Below, piece by piece: positions 29,157 through 37,174 of a DNA stretch of 64,000 bases. The stretch spans positions 266,264-330,263 of the forward strand of contig CAJIYM010000004.1 of assembly GCA_905181635.1 (NCBI GenBank). The letters run 5' to 3'. The notes beneath the pieces are model-generated. The model was not told the DNA's origin. It saw only the letters and a program-made list of their open reading frames with translations, and did no database searches. The position numbers and the translations under genes are program-made. Position 1 is the stretch's first letter; each line of letters begins with the position of its first letter. Origin of the DNA: an uncultured Flavobacteriales bacterium. GTDB lineage: Bacteria; Bacteroidota; Bacteroidia; Flavobacteriales; BACL11.

Positions 29157-29930
29157 ATGAAATTTATTGATACACATAGCCATTTATATAGCAGTGAATT
29201 TGACTCAGATAGAATACTAATAATTAAAGAAGCTATTTCGAATGGTGTTTCTACAATTTTACTACCTAATATATCTAGTAAATATACCAAAGGGATGTTA
29301 AAAATATGCAATGAATTTCCTAAAAATTGTTTTCCTATGATGGGGTTACATCCGTGTGATGTAAATAAAGATAATATAGATCACGAACTATTTCATGTGG
29401 AACAAGAATTGGCAAAAGGAAAATATATCGCTGTGGGTGAAATTGGTTTGGATTTATATTGGGACAAAACAAAATTAGAAATTCAGAAAAAGGCATTTAT
29501 TCATCAAATTGAAATAGCAAAAAAATACAAGCTGCCTATTGCTATTCATGTGAGAGATTCATTTGCTGAGGCTGTTGAAATCATTGAAAAGTTGAATGAT
29601 GAAAACTTAAGGGGAGTCTTTCATTGCTTTACCGGTTCCGTTGAAGATGCCCAAAGAGTTATCAATTTAGGAGGTTTTTATTTAGGAGTTGGAGGAGTAT
29701 TAACTTTTAAAAACTCAGGATTAGATAAAACTATTGCTGCAATTGAACTCCAATATTTAGTTTTAGAAACAGATGCACCATACCTTACTCCAACTCCATT
29801 TAGAGGAACAAGGAATGAAAGTAAGTATATTGTAAATATTGCAGAGAAGCTAGCAGAAGTACATCAAATAGAAATAGAAGATGTAGCAAAAATTACGACC
29901 ATAAATGCAAAAAAATTATTCGGATTATGA
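29157..29930 (+). CDS. tatD: TatD-family metal-dependent hydrolase (DNase)
   Basis: A 257-residue TIM-barrel hydrolase. Metal ligands are visible: His7 and His9 (DTHSHL), Glu in VGEIGLDLYW, His in PIAIHVRD, His in VFHCFTGS and Asp in LETDAPYLTP. The family acts as 3'-5' DNase in DNA repair and possibly quality control. Its last 4 bases overlap the ansA start (ATGA), so the two genes are coupled. Confidence 0.94.
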   Translation: MKFIDTHSHLYSSEFDSDRILIIKEAISNGVSTILLPNISSKYTKGMLKICNEFPKNCFPMMGLHPCDVNKDNIDHELFHVEQELAKGKYIAVGEIGLDLYWDKTKLEIQKKAFIHQIEIAKKYKLPIAIHVRDSFAEAVEIIEKLNDENLRGVFHCFTGSVEDAQRVINLGGFYLGVGGVLTFKNSGLDKTIAAIELQYLVLETDAPYLTPTPFRGTRNESKYIVNIAEKLAEVHQIEIEDVAKITTINAKKLFGL

Positions 29931-30928
29931 TAAATAAAAGAACATTACTTGTATATACTGGAGGAACTATAGGAATGGTAAAGGATGATCTGAAAAAAAC
30001 CTTAGTTCCTTTTAATTTTGATGAGTTACTGAAAGCAATTCCTGAGTTAAAAAGTGAAGATGTAGATTTGGATAACATAAGTATTGCAAAGCCTATTGAC
30101 TCTAGTAATATGAATCCTGATGTTTGGACAGAAATAGCTACACTTATTAAAGAAAATTATGAAAAATATGATGGCTTCGTAATTCTTCATGGGACAGACA
30201 CTATGGCCTATACAGCATCAGCATTGAGTTTTATGTTGGAAGGGCTTAACAAAGCAGTTATACTTACGGGTTCACAAATTCCCATTGGAGCTAGAAGAAG
30301 TGACGCTAAAGAAAACTTAATTACAGCTGTAGAAATTGCAAATAGCGGAAAAGTAAGTGAGGTATGTATTTTTTTTGAAGACCAATTGTACAAGGGAAAT
30401 CGTACAGTAAAAGTAAATACCGAACATTTTGAAGCTTTTGAATCACCTAACTACCCTATTTTAGCTGAAGCAGGTGTGAATATCAAATATAAATCATCTA
30501 TAGCTAATCCAGAAAATAAAAATCTTATTGTTCATCAAAATATTAGTAATGATGTAGCTATCTTAAAGTTATTTCCTGGAATTACTGTCACTACTATTAA
30601 AGCTATTATAAATAGTGCTAAGGGAATTGTAATTGAAAGTTTTGGAGCAGGAAATGCACCTACTACAAATGAACTAAGCGCTTTACTTAGTACGGCTAAC
30701 AGAGATGGCAAAATCTTAATTAACATTACTCAATGCCTACACGGAAGTGCCGTTGATGGACAATACGAAACCAGTGAACCCTTCGGTAAATCAGGAGTTA
30801 TTTCAGGTAAGGATTTAACAACTGAAGCTGCTATTACAAAACTAATGTTCTTGTTAGGGAAAGGATTAAATGATGAAGAAATCAAGACAGAATTACAAAA
30901 AAATATAAGGGGAGAGATTACCAACTAA
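29927..30928 (+). CDS. ansA: Type I (cytoplasmic) L-asparaginase
   Basis: A 333-residue asparaginase with both catalytic Thr segments: YTGGTIGM near the N-terminus and ILHGTDTMAYTASALSFML in the middle. It lacks a signal peptide, so it belongs to the cytoplasmic type I group. It hydrolyses asparagine to aspartate and ammonia. It is translated from an ATGA overlap with tatD and is followed 23 bases later by a tRNA gene with its own promoter. Confidence 0.95.
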   Translation: MINKRTLLVYTGGTIGMVKDDLKKTLVPFNFDELLKAIPELKSEDVDLDNISIAKPIDSSNMNPDVWTEIATLIKENYEKYDGFVILHGTDTMAYTASALSFMLEGLNKAVILTGSQIPIGARRSDAKENLITAVEIANSGKVSEVCIFFEDQLYKGNRTVKVNTEHFEAFESPNYPILAEAGVNIKYKSSIANPENKNLIVHQNISNDVAILKLFPGITVTTIKAIINSAKGIVIESFGAGNAPTTNELSALLSTANRDGKILINITQCLHGSAVDGQYETSEPFGKSGVISGKDLTTEAAITKLMFLLGKGLNDEEIKTELQKNIRGEITN

Positions 30929-30933
30929 TTTTT

Positions 30934-30941
30934 TAGATTTG
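30934..30941 (+). promoter_or_regulatory. -7 element TAGATTTG for tRNA-Ser
   Basis: Matches TAnnTTTG, ending 10 bases before the mature tRNA 5' end. Confidence 0.5.
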
Positions 30942-30951
30942 CTCCCCAATT

Positions 30952-31038
30952 GGTGAGGTGGCCGAGTGGCTTAAGGCGCACGCTTGGAAAGCGTGTAAAC
31001 GGGAAACTGTTTCGGGGGTTCGAATCCCTTCCTCACCG
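30952..31038 (+). tRNA. tRNA-Ser (anticodon GGA)
   Basis: An 87-base class II tRNA. The acceptor stem is GGTGAGG / CCTCACC with discriminator G. The anticodon arm is CACGC-TTGGAAA-GCGTG, giving anticodon GGA (serine codons UCC/UCU). A long variable arm follows (AAAC...GTTT), then the T arm GGGGGTTCGAATCCC-like. CCA is not encoded: the genome reads CAT after the discriminator. A terminator hairpin follows. Confidence 0.97.
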
Positions 31039-31052
31039 CATACTAAACCAAA

Positions 31053-31093
31053 AAACCCTTGTATATCAATCATTTACAAGGGGTTTCTTTTTT
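31053..31093 (+). terminator. Terminator after tRNA-Ser
   Basis: An inverted repeat AAACCCTTGTA / TACAAGGGGTTT (one unpaired base) with an 11-base loop, then a T-rich run, starting 14 bases after the tRNA. Confidence 0.8.
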
Positions 31094-31203
31094 CTGTTGT
31101 CAGATTCGTTGTCGTTTTAGAACTAATACATAGCTTTACTCAGCTTCAGTAAACCTTTAATTGGTCTTTTTTGCAAATAGAATATGGAAGAGTGATGAAT
31201 TAA

Positions 31204-31668
31204 CTAATCCCATAAATTAGATGGCATTTTTGAGGCTATTTCATATGTTTTGCGTTGAATAGCTTTCTTTATATCATTTTCAGCTTTTATTGAACTATCC
31301 AATTGGATATTCTGTCTTGTACTAAGCACAACTTCTTCAGCAATTTCTCTTGCTCTTTCATCTATCATATCTTCCAAGCTATTGTGCCTTGATATAAAAC
31401 CATATACTAAATCCATATCTAAAACGCGACCAACTTCTTTTAAGGTATTAATAGTAATAGCACCTTCTTTTTCTCTTTTCTCCAGATCTCTTACTCCTTG
31501 TGGGGTGATATGAAGCCTTTCACCTAATTGCCTTAATGACATTTTAATGGAAATACGAATAGCATTAACCCATCCTTTCTCTGGCTTTATTTCAGATTTT
31601 AAATCAGAAAAAGGATTTAACTTACCTTGAATTTCATCTAAAAAAAATTGTATTTTTGAACTTTTCAT
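31204..31668 (-). CDS. Mobile mystery protein A-like HTH protein (orphan)
   Basis: A 154-residue protein. The middle (about 40-100) is an XRE-like helix-turn-helix: IRISIKMSLRQLGERLHITPQGVRDLEKREKEGAITINTLKEVGRVLDMDLVYGF. Length and this segment match the 'mobile mystery protein A' family, which normally sits beside protein B, a Fic/DOC-type protein. No B gene is in the window on either side. It lies next to tRNA-Ser, a usual integration spot, and three AACTTTAA boxes lie upstream. I infer an antitoxin- or repressor-like DNA-binding role; the family assignment is from memory of its sequence pattern. Confidence 0.75.
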   Translation of the reverse strand: MKSSKIQFFLDEIQGKLNPFSDLKSEIKPEKGWVNAIRISIKMSLRQLGERLHITPQGVRDLEKREKEGAITINTLKEVGRVLDMDLVYGFISRHNSLEDMIDERAREIAEEVVLSTRQNIQLDSSIKAENDIKKAIQRKTYEIASKMPSNLWD

Positions 31669-31676
31669 AAGCCTAA

Positions 31677-31739
31677 AACTTTAAAATAATAATGCAATAT
31701 TAAAATAATAACTTTAATTACACAATAATTTTTAAAGTT
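31677..31739. repeat. Three AACTTTAA boxes upstream of the orphan HTH gene
   Basis: AACTTTAA occurs at 31677-31684 and 31710-31717, and as its complement at 31732-31739. Spacings are 33 and 22 bases between box starts, near multiples of the helical turn. They lie directly upstream of the HTH gene start (31668), where an autoregulatory operator would be expected. Confidence 0.4.
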
Positions 31740-31755
31740 ATATACTTAATTAATA

Positions 31756-32451
31756 TTACATATTTAAATAAAAGTCCTTACATAAGTTAATATATTTTTC
31801 TGTGTAATTATGTCTTGACCTTTCTATAGTAAGATGCTCTATTAAGACTATAGATTTAATAAATGAAAATTCCATCATCACTCTTTTCACTTCTGATGTT
31901 TCATTCCCCTTTACATAACAAACTTTATTTAGATATAATTTGTGAGCGCTAGCAGTTTGACAAAAATATTCTTCAGAATTTTTAGGAATTATTACAGAAA
32001 AAATCCCTTTTTCTGAAAGCAGATTAGTAGCATTATCTATCAACTCTTCAAATGAAAGCGTATTAGTGTGCCTTGCAATATCTCTGCTTTTTAGAGATTT
32101 ATTTTTAGGAAAAAAAGGAGGATTACTTACTATTAAATCAAATTTTAATTGAGTAGTAAACTGCTGCAAGGAAGAATGCTTGATTCCAATTCTTTCCTCC
32201 CAATCAGAATTACTAATATTTAGTTGTGCTTCCTGACTAGCTATTTTGTCAATTTCAATTCCAATAACATTACTATTTAAATTTCTCTGTGCAAGCATTA
32301 ATGTTATTAAGCCTGAACCACAGCCTATGTCTAAAATAGTGTTTGCCGCTTCACAACTTCCCCAGCATCCTATCAGCACTCCATCAGTACCCACTTTCAT
32401 TGCTGATTTTTCTTGTGTTATGTAAAACTCTTTAAATTTGAAAACTGACAC
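31756..32451 (-). CDS. SAM-dependent methyltransferase, TrmN6/YfiC-like (tRNA1(Val) A37 N6)
   Basis: A 231-residue Rossmann methyltransferase. Motif I is LDIGCGSGLITLMLAQ and the amino-methylating motif IV is SNPPFF, which points to N6-adenine methylation. The N-terminus FYITQEKSAMKVGTDGVLIGCW is typical of TrmN6/YfiC, which modifies A37 of tRNA1(Val). The start is GTG (complement of CAC at 32449-32451). It follows the rhodanese gene by 7 bases and is the last gene of that run. Confidence 0.88.
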   Translation of the reverse strand: MSVFKFKEFYITQEKSAMKVGTDGVLIGCWGSCEAANTILDIGCGSGLITLMLAQRNLNSNVIGIEIDKIASQEAQLNISNSDWEERIGIKHSSLQQFTTQLKFDLIVSNPPFFPKNKSLKSRDIARHTNTLSFEELIDNATNLLSEKGIFSVIIPKNSEEYFCQTASAHKLYLNKVCYVKGNETSEVKRVMMEFSFIKSIVLIEHLTIERSRHNYTEKYINLCKDFYLNM

Positions 32452-32458
32452 CTCAGCT

Positions 32459-32806
32459 TTATTTCAACTTACTTTCTAAATTTGACCAACCACCACCATT
32501 AACAACATTAGTGTAGCCTTTAGCCGAAAGAATTCTTTTTGCACCTGCACTTCTAATTCCAGAAGCACAACAAGTAATAATTGTTTGGTCTTTATCCTTC
32601 AAATGGTTAAGATTAGAAGTTAGAGCTCCTAAAGGAATATTTAATGAGTTTTCAATATGTCCCGAATAAAATTCAGCCTCTGAGCGAACATCAATAATAA
32701 TTCCCCCATCACTAACCATAGATTTATAATCAGTATTATCAAAAAATATTTTCTTGAGAAAGAAAAATGCAATCAGAAATAATAGAATTAAAGGCAAGTA
32801 CTTCAT
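32459..32806 (-). CDS. Membrane-anchored rhodanese-like domain protein
   Basis: A 115-residue protein. An N-terminal hydrophobic helix (about 3-20) anchors a single rhodanese domain (28-115). The active-site loop is C-A-S-G-I-R with catalytic Cys80, preceded by another Cys79; IIIDVRSEAEFYSGHI is the family's CH2-type strand. It could transfer sulfane sulfur at the membrane; the sulfur acceptor is not known. It lies 1 base downstream of the OmpA-like gene and 7 bases before the methyltransferase. Confidence 0.88.
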   Translation of the reverse strand: MKYLPLILLFLIAFFFLKKIFFDNTDYKSMVSDGGIIIDVRSEAEFYSGHIENSLNIPLGALTSNLNHLKDKDQTIITCCASGIRSAGAKRILSAKGYTNVVNGGGWSNLESKLK

Positions 32807-32807
32807 T

Positions 32808-33803
32808 TTAATCTAATAAGTCAAATAAATCATCTAGGTTGGGAGAGAGAATCATTTCAATTCTTCTATTAGAACTCCTACCCTCCTTTGTCTCGTTACT
32901 AGAAATAGGCGAGAACTCTGCCCTTCCGGCAGCTGTCAATTGTAAAGGATTTAAGCTTGGATTTTTTGTAAGCACTTTTACAACATTGGTAGCACGCATG
33001 ACACTCAAATCCCAATTATCTTTCACCAACCCTTTGCCACTCAAAGGAATATCATCTGTATGCCCTTCTACTAAAATTTCTAAATCTGTTTGGACAGATA
33101 AAGCCGTTGCTAACTTATTAAGCGCTGTAATGCCTCCATTATTTACTACATATTTACCTGAGGCAAATAATAAATCTTCCTCTAATGAAATATATACTTT
33201 TCCATTTCTCTGTTCAATAGTTAACCCTTCTCCTTCAAGACCAATTAGCGCTTTTGAAATTGAGTTTTTCAAGGACGTAACCATAGAATCCTTCCTATTA
33301 ATTATAGCCTCTAACTCAGTAACTCTTATCGAACGAGCAGATAGCTCATCTTCTGCTAATCTCAATTCTTTTTCCTTGATATCTAGCGAATTAGATAGAT
33401 TATTCAACTCATCTTCTTTTGCAAAAAGTGCAGTTTGTACTTGCTCCAATTGTTCTAATAATTTTTTAGTTTCCTTTGCTTTATCCGCCATATACCTACT
33501 ACTCTTGGATGTAAGTAAATCATAAGTATCACTAAGTTCATTATACTTATCTTGTAAAACAGTAAGGGCTTTCCCATTCTGAACAGAATCATTTCTTAAT
33601 TCTGAAAGTAGGTTTTCAATAATAAGAATTTTACCTTCTTTTTCTTCTAAAGCATCATTTAATTGCAACACCATCTTCTCGTTAGCCGTTAGCTTATTAG
33701 ATACTCTTTCGTTTTCAGATAATAAAGCATTATGTATTTTAGGTGTCACGCATGAACTCACTAAAAGTATTATGGCAATAAAGTGTAGAATAGAATTTTT
33801 CAT
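32808..33803 (-). CDS. OmpA-family lipoprotein with coiled coil
   Basis: A 331-residue envelope protein. The N-terminus ends in LVSSC, a lipobox (Cys about 18). A long coiled coil follows (about 30-185), then an OmpA C-terminal peptidoglycan-binding domain (about 205-322; LVEGHTDDIPL, NWDLSVMRATNVVKVL, SSNRRIEMIL). It probably tethers the outer membrane to the cell wall. The ATG at 33803 is chosen; a TTG two codons earlier is also possible. It begins the OmpA-rhodanese-methyltransferase run. Confidence 0.9.
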   Translation of the reverse strand: MKNSILHFIAIILLVSSCVTPKIHNALLSENERVSNKLTANEKMVLQLNDALEEKEGKILIIENLLSELRNDSVQNGKALTVLQDKYNELSDTYDLLTSKSSRYMADKAKETKKLLEQLEQVQTALFAKEDELNNLSNSLDIKEKELRLAEDELSARSIRVTELEAIINRKDSMVTSLKNSISKALIGLEGEGLTIEQRNGKVYISLEEDLLFASGKYVVNNGGITALNKLATALSVQTDLEILVEGHTDDIPLSGKGLVKDNWDLSVMRATNVVKVLTKNPSLNPLQLTAAGRAEFSPISSNETKEGRSSNRRIEMILSPNLDDLFDLLD

Positions 33804-33823
33804 TTTCAAAATTTTTATATTCT

Positions 33824-33831
33824 CAAAATTA
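33824..33831 (-). promoter_or_regulatory. -7 element TAATTTTG for OmpA-like lipoprotein operon
   Basis: Matches TAnnTTTG on the minus strand, 20 bases before the ATG at 33803. Confidence 0.55.
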
Positions 33832-33897
33832 CAAAGGAAGGAAGTGAAAACAGAAATGAATACTAATACTTTTCAACAGTTATAATATAATAAAAAA

Positions 33898-34317
33898 CTA
33901 GCGCCCCCAATAACCTTCAACCCAAATAAATCCGTTCAAACTAACTTCCCAAAATCCTGACACCCAATAATATCCGCTTCTTTCACGTATCCACTTTCCT
34001 TTAACCCAAATATACTCTCTATAAAAATCATTCCATTTCCAGTGTCCTTCAATCCAAATATAATTTTTTCGGATCTTGACAGGACGTTTTACAGTTACAT
34101 GCGGCCGAAGTGGCTTTGTAACAACAATCCTTGAAGAATACTTATAGATCGGACGTCTCTTTAACCTAACACCTTTATTACGATTAGTTTTTTTAACTAC
34201 TACTTTCTTGTTTCTTTTATTTTTTTGTGATTTTATTACTCCTTGAGAAAAACTACTTTGAGGAACAAATAAAACAGCTCCAAAAAGAAGAATAAAACTA
34301 AAAACTATTTTTTTCAT
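33898..34317 (-). CDS. Secreted YXWGXW-type repeat protein
   Basis: A 139-residue protein with a signal peptide (1-25, ending SSFSQ), a strongly basic stretch (30-85, rich in Lys and Arg), and four W-rich repeats: YIWIEGHW (86-93), YIWVKGKW (102-109), YYWVSGFW (116-123) and FIWVEGYW (130-137). The repeats resemble the YXWGXW motif of small envelope proteins of unknown function. The last repeat ends two residues from the stop. The gene diverges from the DUF502 gene. A function is not assigned. Confidence 0.8.
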   Translation of the reverse strand: MKKIVFSFILLFGAVLFVPQSSFSQGVIKSQKNKRNKKVVVKKTNRNKGVRLKRRPIYKYSSRIVVTKPLRPHVTVKRPVKIRKNYIWIEGHWKWNDFYREYIWVKGKWIRERSGYYWVSGFWEVSLNGFIWVEGYWGR

Positions 34318-34374
34318 GACTATATATTTTAAAGATTAGTACCTTTACTTAAACGAAAACTAAAGATTAAAAGT

Positions 34375-34926
34375 ATGAAAAAAATTATTAATTATTTTTT
34401 ACAAGGATTATTATATACAGTCCCTATAACAGTAACAGGGGCTTTTGTAGTATGGACTTTTAATAAAATAGATACAATCATACCAGGTTTATTTCCAGGA
34501 TTAGGCCTCGTCATTGTTATTGTTCTAATCACAATAATTGGAATTATTGGGTCGGCAGCAATTGCAAGTCCAATAAACTCCTTTTTCCAAAACCTACTAA
34601 AAAGAGCGCCATTACTTCAAACAATTTACTCCTCAGTAAAAGACTTGATGAGCACCTTTGTGGGAAATAAGAAAGGATTTGACCAGCCAGTACTGATAAA
34701 ACTTTATGAGAACTCATCTATTGAGAGAATTGGTTTTATTACAAATGAAAATTTAAACTCATTAGGAATTAAAGGTGAGAAAATTTTAGTGTATCTTCCT
34801 CACTCTTATGCTTTTTCTGGGCAACTTTTTGTAGTAGAAAAATCTTATATTACACCAATTGATAAGCCCTCATCTGAAATTATGAAATTAATCGTTTCGG
34901 GTGGCGTTACTAAAATTGAAAATTAA
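34375..34926 (+). CDS. DUF502 family integral membrane protein
   Basis: A 183-residue protein with two TM helices (about 9-28 and 39-63; LLYTVPITVTGAFVVWTF and GLVIVIVLITIIGIIGSA) and a soluble C-terminal domain with the family-typical PLLQTIYSSVKDLMSTFVG segment (about 81-100) and LVYLPHSYAFSGQLFVV. The DUF502 family has no settled function. It ends 31 bases before the PNGase F-related gene and could be co-transcribed with it. Confidence 0.85.
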   Translation: MKKIINYFLQGLLYTVPITVTGAFVVWTFNKIDTIIPGLFPGLGLVIVIVLITIIGIIGSAAIASPINSFFQNLLKRAPLLQTIYSSVKDLMSTFVGNKKGFDQPVLIKLYENSSIERIGFITNENLNSLGIKGEKILVYLPHSYAFSGQLFVVEKSYITPIDKPSSEIMKLIVSGGVTKIEN

Positions 34927-34957
34927 ACCTAACTTTGTAAATCAAATACTTCAGATT

Positions 34958-37174
34958 ATGAAAACAAAATTACTATCTTTATTTTCCATACTTTTTTGTA
35001 TAACATTAATTGCAGGAGACACAACAACTGTTCGCATCCACGACCATACCGACATGACTTGGTACGGAAATTATGATGCCTGGGGAGAACTTCCTGATGC
35101 AACAAAAGACTACCAAAAAGTATATTTAAACTATACTATGGGTTGCGCTACTGGTGGTTGTTCTGATTGGGATTATACTTCTCAAATTTTTGTTAGACAC
35201 AGAACAGGTGAAATTGATTCTTCTCTACAAACAGCACCTTTGTTTACTGTAAATGGAAATACAATAGACTCTATTCATTACAGTGCTGATTCAACATATT
35301 TTCATTTCTGGGACACCACAAGTAATACTGTAGATTCAACACTACACACACATTATGAAATAATAGAGTTTAATGACCCAAACAATCCAACAATTTCTAC
35401 GGACACAATAAATGGTTGGGTAGCTAATTACTATAATATGGATTTTGATAGTTTAGGAAATATCATTGATTCTAATTTTATATCTGCTAACACATCACTC
35501 TACCTTACCAACTATACTTGGTATACTGTCTATGATGTAATTGAAAATTATGAGTTGGCACGGGTAATCACACCTTACGGAAGTGGTTTAGCAAACAATT
35601 GGGAGTTTACAACAGTCTTTGATATTACCGATTTTATTCAAATTCTTAGAGATTCTGTTGAAATTAGATGTCATTATAGCGGTTGGTCATCAGGCTTTAG
35701 TGCTACGCTTGACTTTGAGTTTATTGAAGGAACCCCTGCCAGGAATGTAGTAAAAGTTGAAAACATTTATAGTGGCGGGTATAACTATACTTCTTCAAGT
35801 GACTTTGAAGCTAATAAATTAATGCCTCAAACAAAATTTATTGAATCAAATAGCTCTCAGGCAATGGTAAAAATGACAACAACAGGACATGGATTTGATA
35901 ATAATGCTTCTGCTGCCGAGTTTAAACCTATTGATTATTTTATAAACATTGATGGAACTCTTACTCATACTCAATACAATTGGGATTCGGATTGTGGAGA
36001 AAATCCAATTTACCCTCAAGGAGGAACTTGGATTTATGATAGAGCAAATTGGTGTCCAGGAAAAAGAGCTCAAGCTTTTAATCATGAAATAACACCACAT
36101 ATTACAGCGGGAGATTCTATTGAGTTAAACATCGACTTTCAATCTTATTCATGGGGTGGCACTCAAACGCCTTCATATATAGTTGAATGTCAGTTATTTC
36201 AATATGAAGATGCTAATTTTTCAAATTCAGCTGAAATTGTAGATATTATAAAACCCTCATTAAAAGATGAGTATAGCCGTAAAAATCCAATTTGTGGAAA
36301 ACCTTTAATTACAATCAGAAATTACGGAAGCAGTCCATTAACTACTTTAGACATTGAATACAAAGTAGTTGGAGGCAATTCTCATACTTATAACTGGGTA
36401 GGAAACCTAGCATTTTTGGAAACTGAAGATGTAGAGCTTCCAAACCTAACTAGCTGGCAAGGAAGCGAAAATACATTTGAAGTAATACTTTCCAGCCCCA
36501 ATGGACAAGTTGATGACTATTTAGAAAATAACACTTTGAAAAGTGAATTTGAAAATGTACCAGAATATCCAGAAAGTTTTGCACTTTGGATAGGAACAAA
36601 TAGTGGTGTGATAAACACCTTCACGCAAGAATCAGAAACGACATGGGATTTTTACAATGAAAATGGTAATGTTGAATTCACAAGTGGGAGTCTATACGGG
36701 AATATTCAATATCGAGATACTTTAACTTTTACCTCAGGCTGCTATACATTTGTGGTGAATGATACTGATGAGGATGGATTAGACTTTTGGGCAAATAATG
36801 ACGGGGGAGGTATGGTTCGTTTTCGAGAAATTGGAGCTTCATGGCTTAAATCTTTTAATGCTGATTTTGGAACGAATATTATTCACCAATTTACCATAGG
36901 ATCTACAGAAACAATAATATCAGTTGGACAAGAAAATAATTGGGAAATATATCCAAACCCAACAAAAAACACCTTAACAATTGAAGGCCTCTCTGATGAA
37001 AAAACAAAACTGACACTTCAAGATAATCTTGGAAAAATAATTTTGGAAAGGATAATAACAAAATCAGGGTTCAATTCTGAAACTATAAACTTAGAGCAAT
37101 TTGAAAATGGAATTTATTTCATTAAAATATCTAACTTAAAAGAAGAAATAACTAAAAAAGTAGTAAAAATATAA
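34958..37174 (+). CDS. PNGase F-related secreted protein with T9SS sorting domain
   Basis: A 738-residue protein with a signal peptide (1-19). The N-terminal region (about 21-270) resembles peptide-N-glycosidase F: GCATGGCSDWDYTSQIF (63-79) parallels the EWDRYANV segment of PNGase F that carries catalytic Asp60, here Asp72. Later come a CARDB-like region (about 435-540) and a C-terminal type A sorting domain (about 660-738, IYPNPTKNTLTIEG). PNGase F removes N-glycans from glycoproteins; activity here is inferred. An upstream ATG inside the DUF502 gene is rejected. The stop touches the ispG ATG. Confidence 0.8.
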   Translation: MKTKLLSLFSILFCITLIAGDTTTVRIHDHTDMTWYGNYDAWGELPDATKDYQKVYLNYTMGCATGGCSDWDYTSQIFVRHRTGEIDSSLQTAPLFTVNGNTIDSIHYSADSTYFHFWDTTSNTVDSTLHTHYEIIEFNDPNNPTISTDTINGWVANYYNMDFDSLGNIIDSNFISANTSLYLTNYTWYTVYDVIENYELARVITPYGSGLANNWEFTTVFDITDFIQILRDSVEIRCHYSGWSSGFSATLDFEFIEGTPARNVVKVENIYSGGYNYTSSSDFEANKLMPQTKFIESNSSQAMVKMTTTGHGFDNNASAAEFKPIDYFINIDGTLTHTQYNWDSDCGENPIYPQGGTWIYDRANWCPGKRAQAFNHEITPHITAGDSIELNIDFQSYSWGGTQTPSYIVECQLFQYEDANFSNSAEIVDIIKPSLKDEYSRKNPICGKPLITIRNYGSSPLTTLDIEYKVVGGNSHTYNWVGNLAFLETEDVELPNLTSWQGSENTFEVILSSPNGQVDDYLENNTLKSEFENVPEYPESFALWIGTNSGVINTFTQESETTWDFYNENGNVEFTSGSLYGNIQYRDTLTFTSGCYTFVVNDTDEDGLDFWANNDGGGMVRFREIGASWLKSFNADFGTNIIHQFTIGSTETIISVGQENNWEIYPNPTKNTLTIEGLSDEKTKLTLQDNLGKIILERIITKSGFNSETINLEQFENGIYFIKISNLKEEITKKVVKI

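Noticed and set aside
30958-31152. Frame of 64 codons starting inside the tRNA
   Set aside because: Its first half is the tRNA-Ser gene itself and its second half the terminator hairpin.
30952-31203. Possible attachment site or integrated element at tRNA-Ser
   Set aside because: I found no repeat of the tRNA 3' end, integrase or second boundary; only the orphan HTH gene hints at past mobility.
32839-33525. 228-codon plus-strand frame opposite the OmpA-like gene
   Set aside because: Ser/Leu-rich shadow of the coiled-coil coding strand; no start signal or domain.
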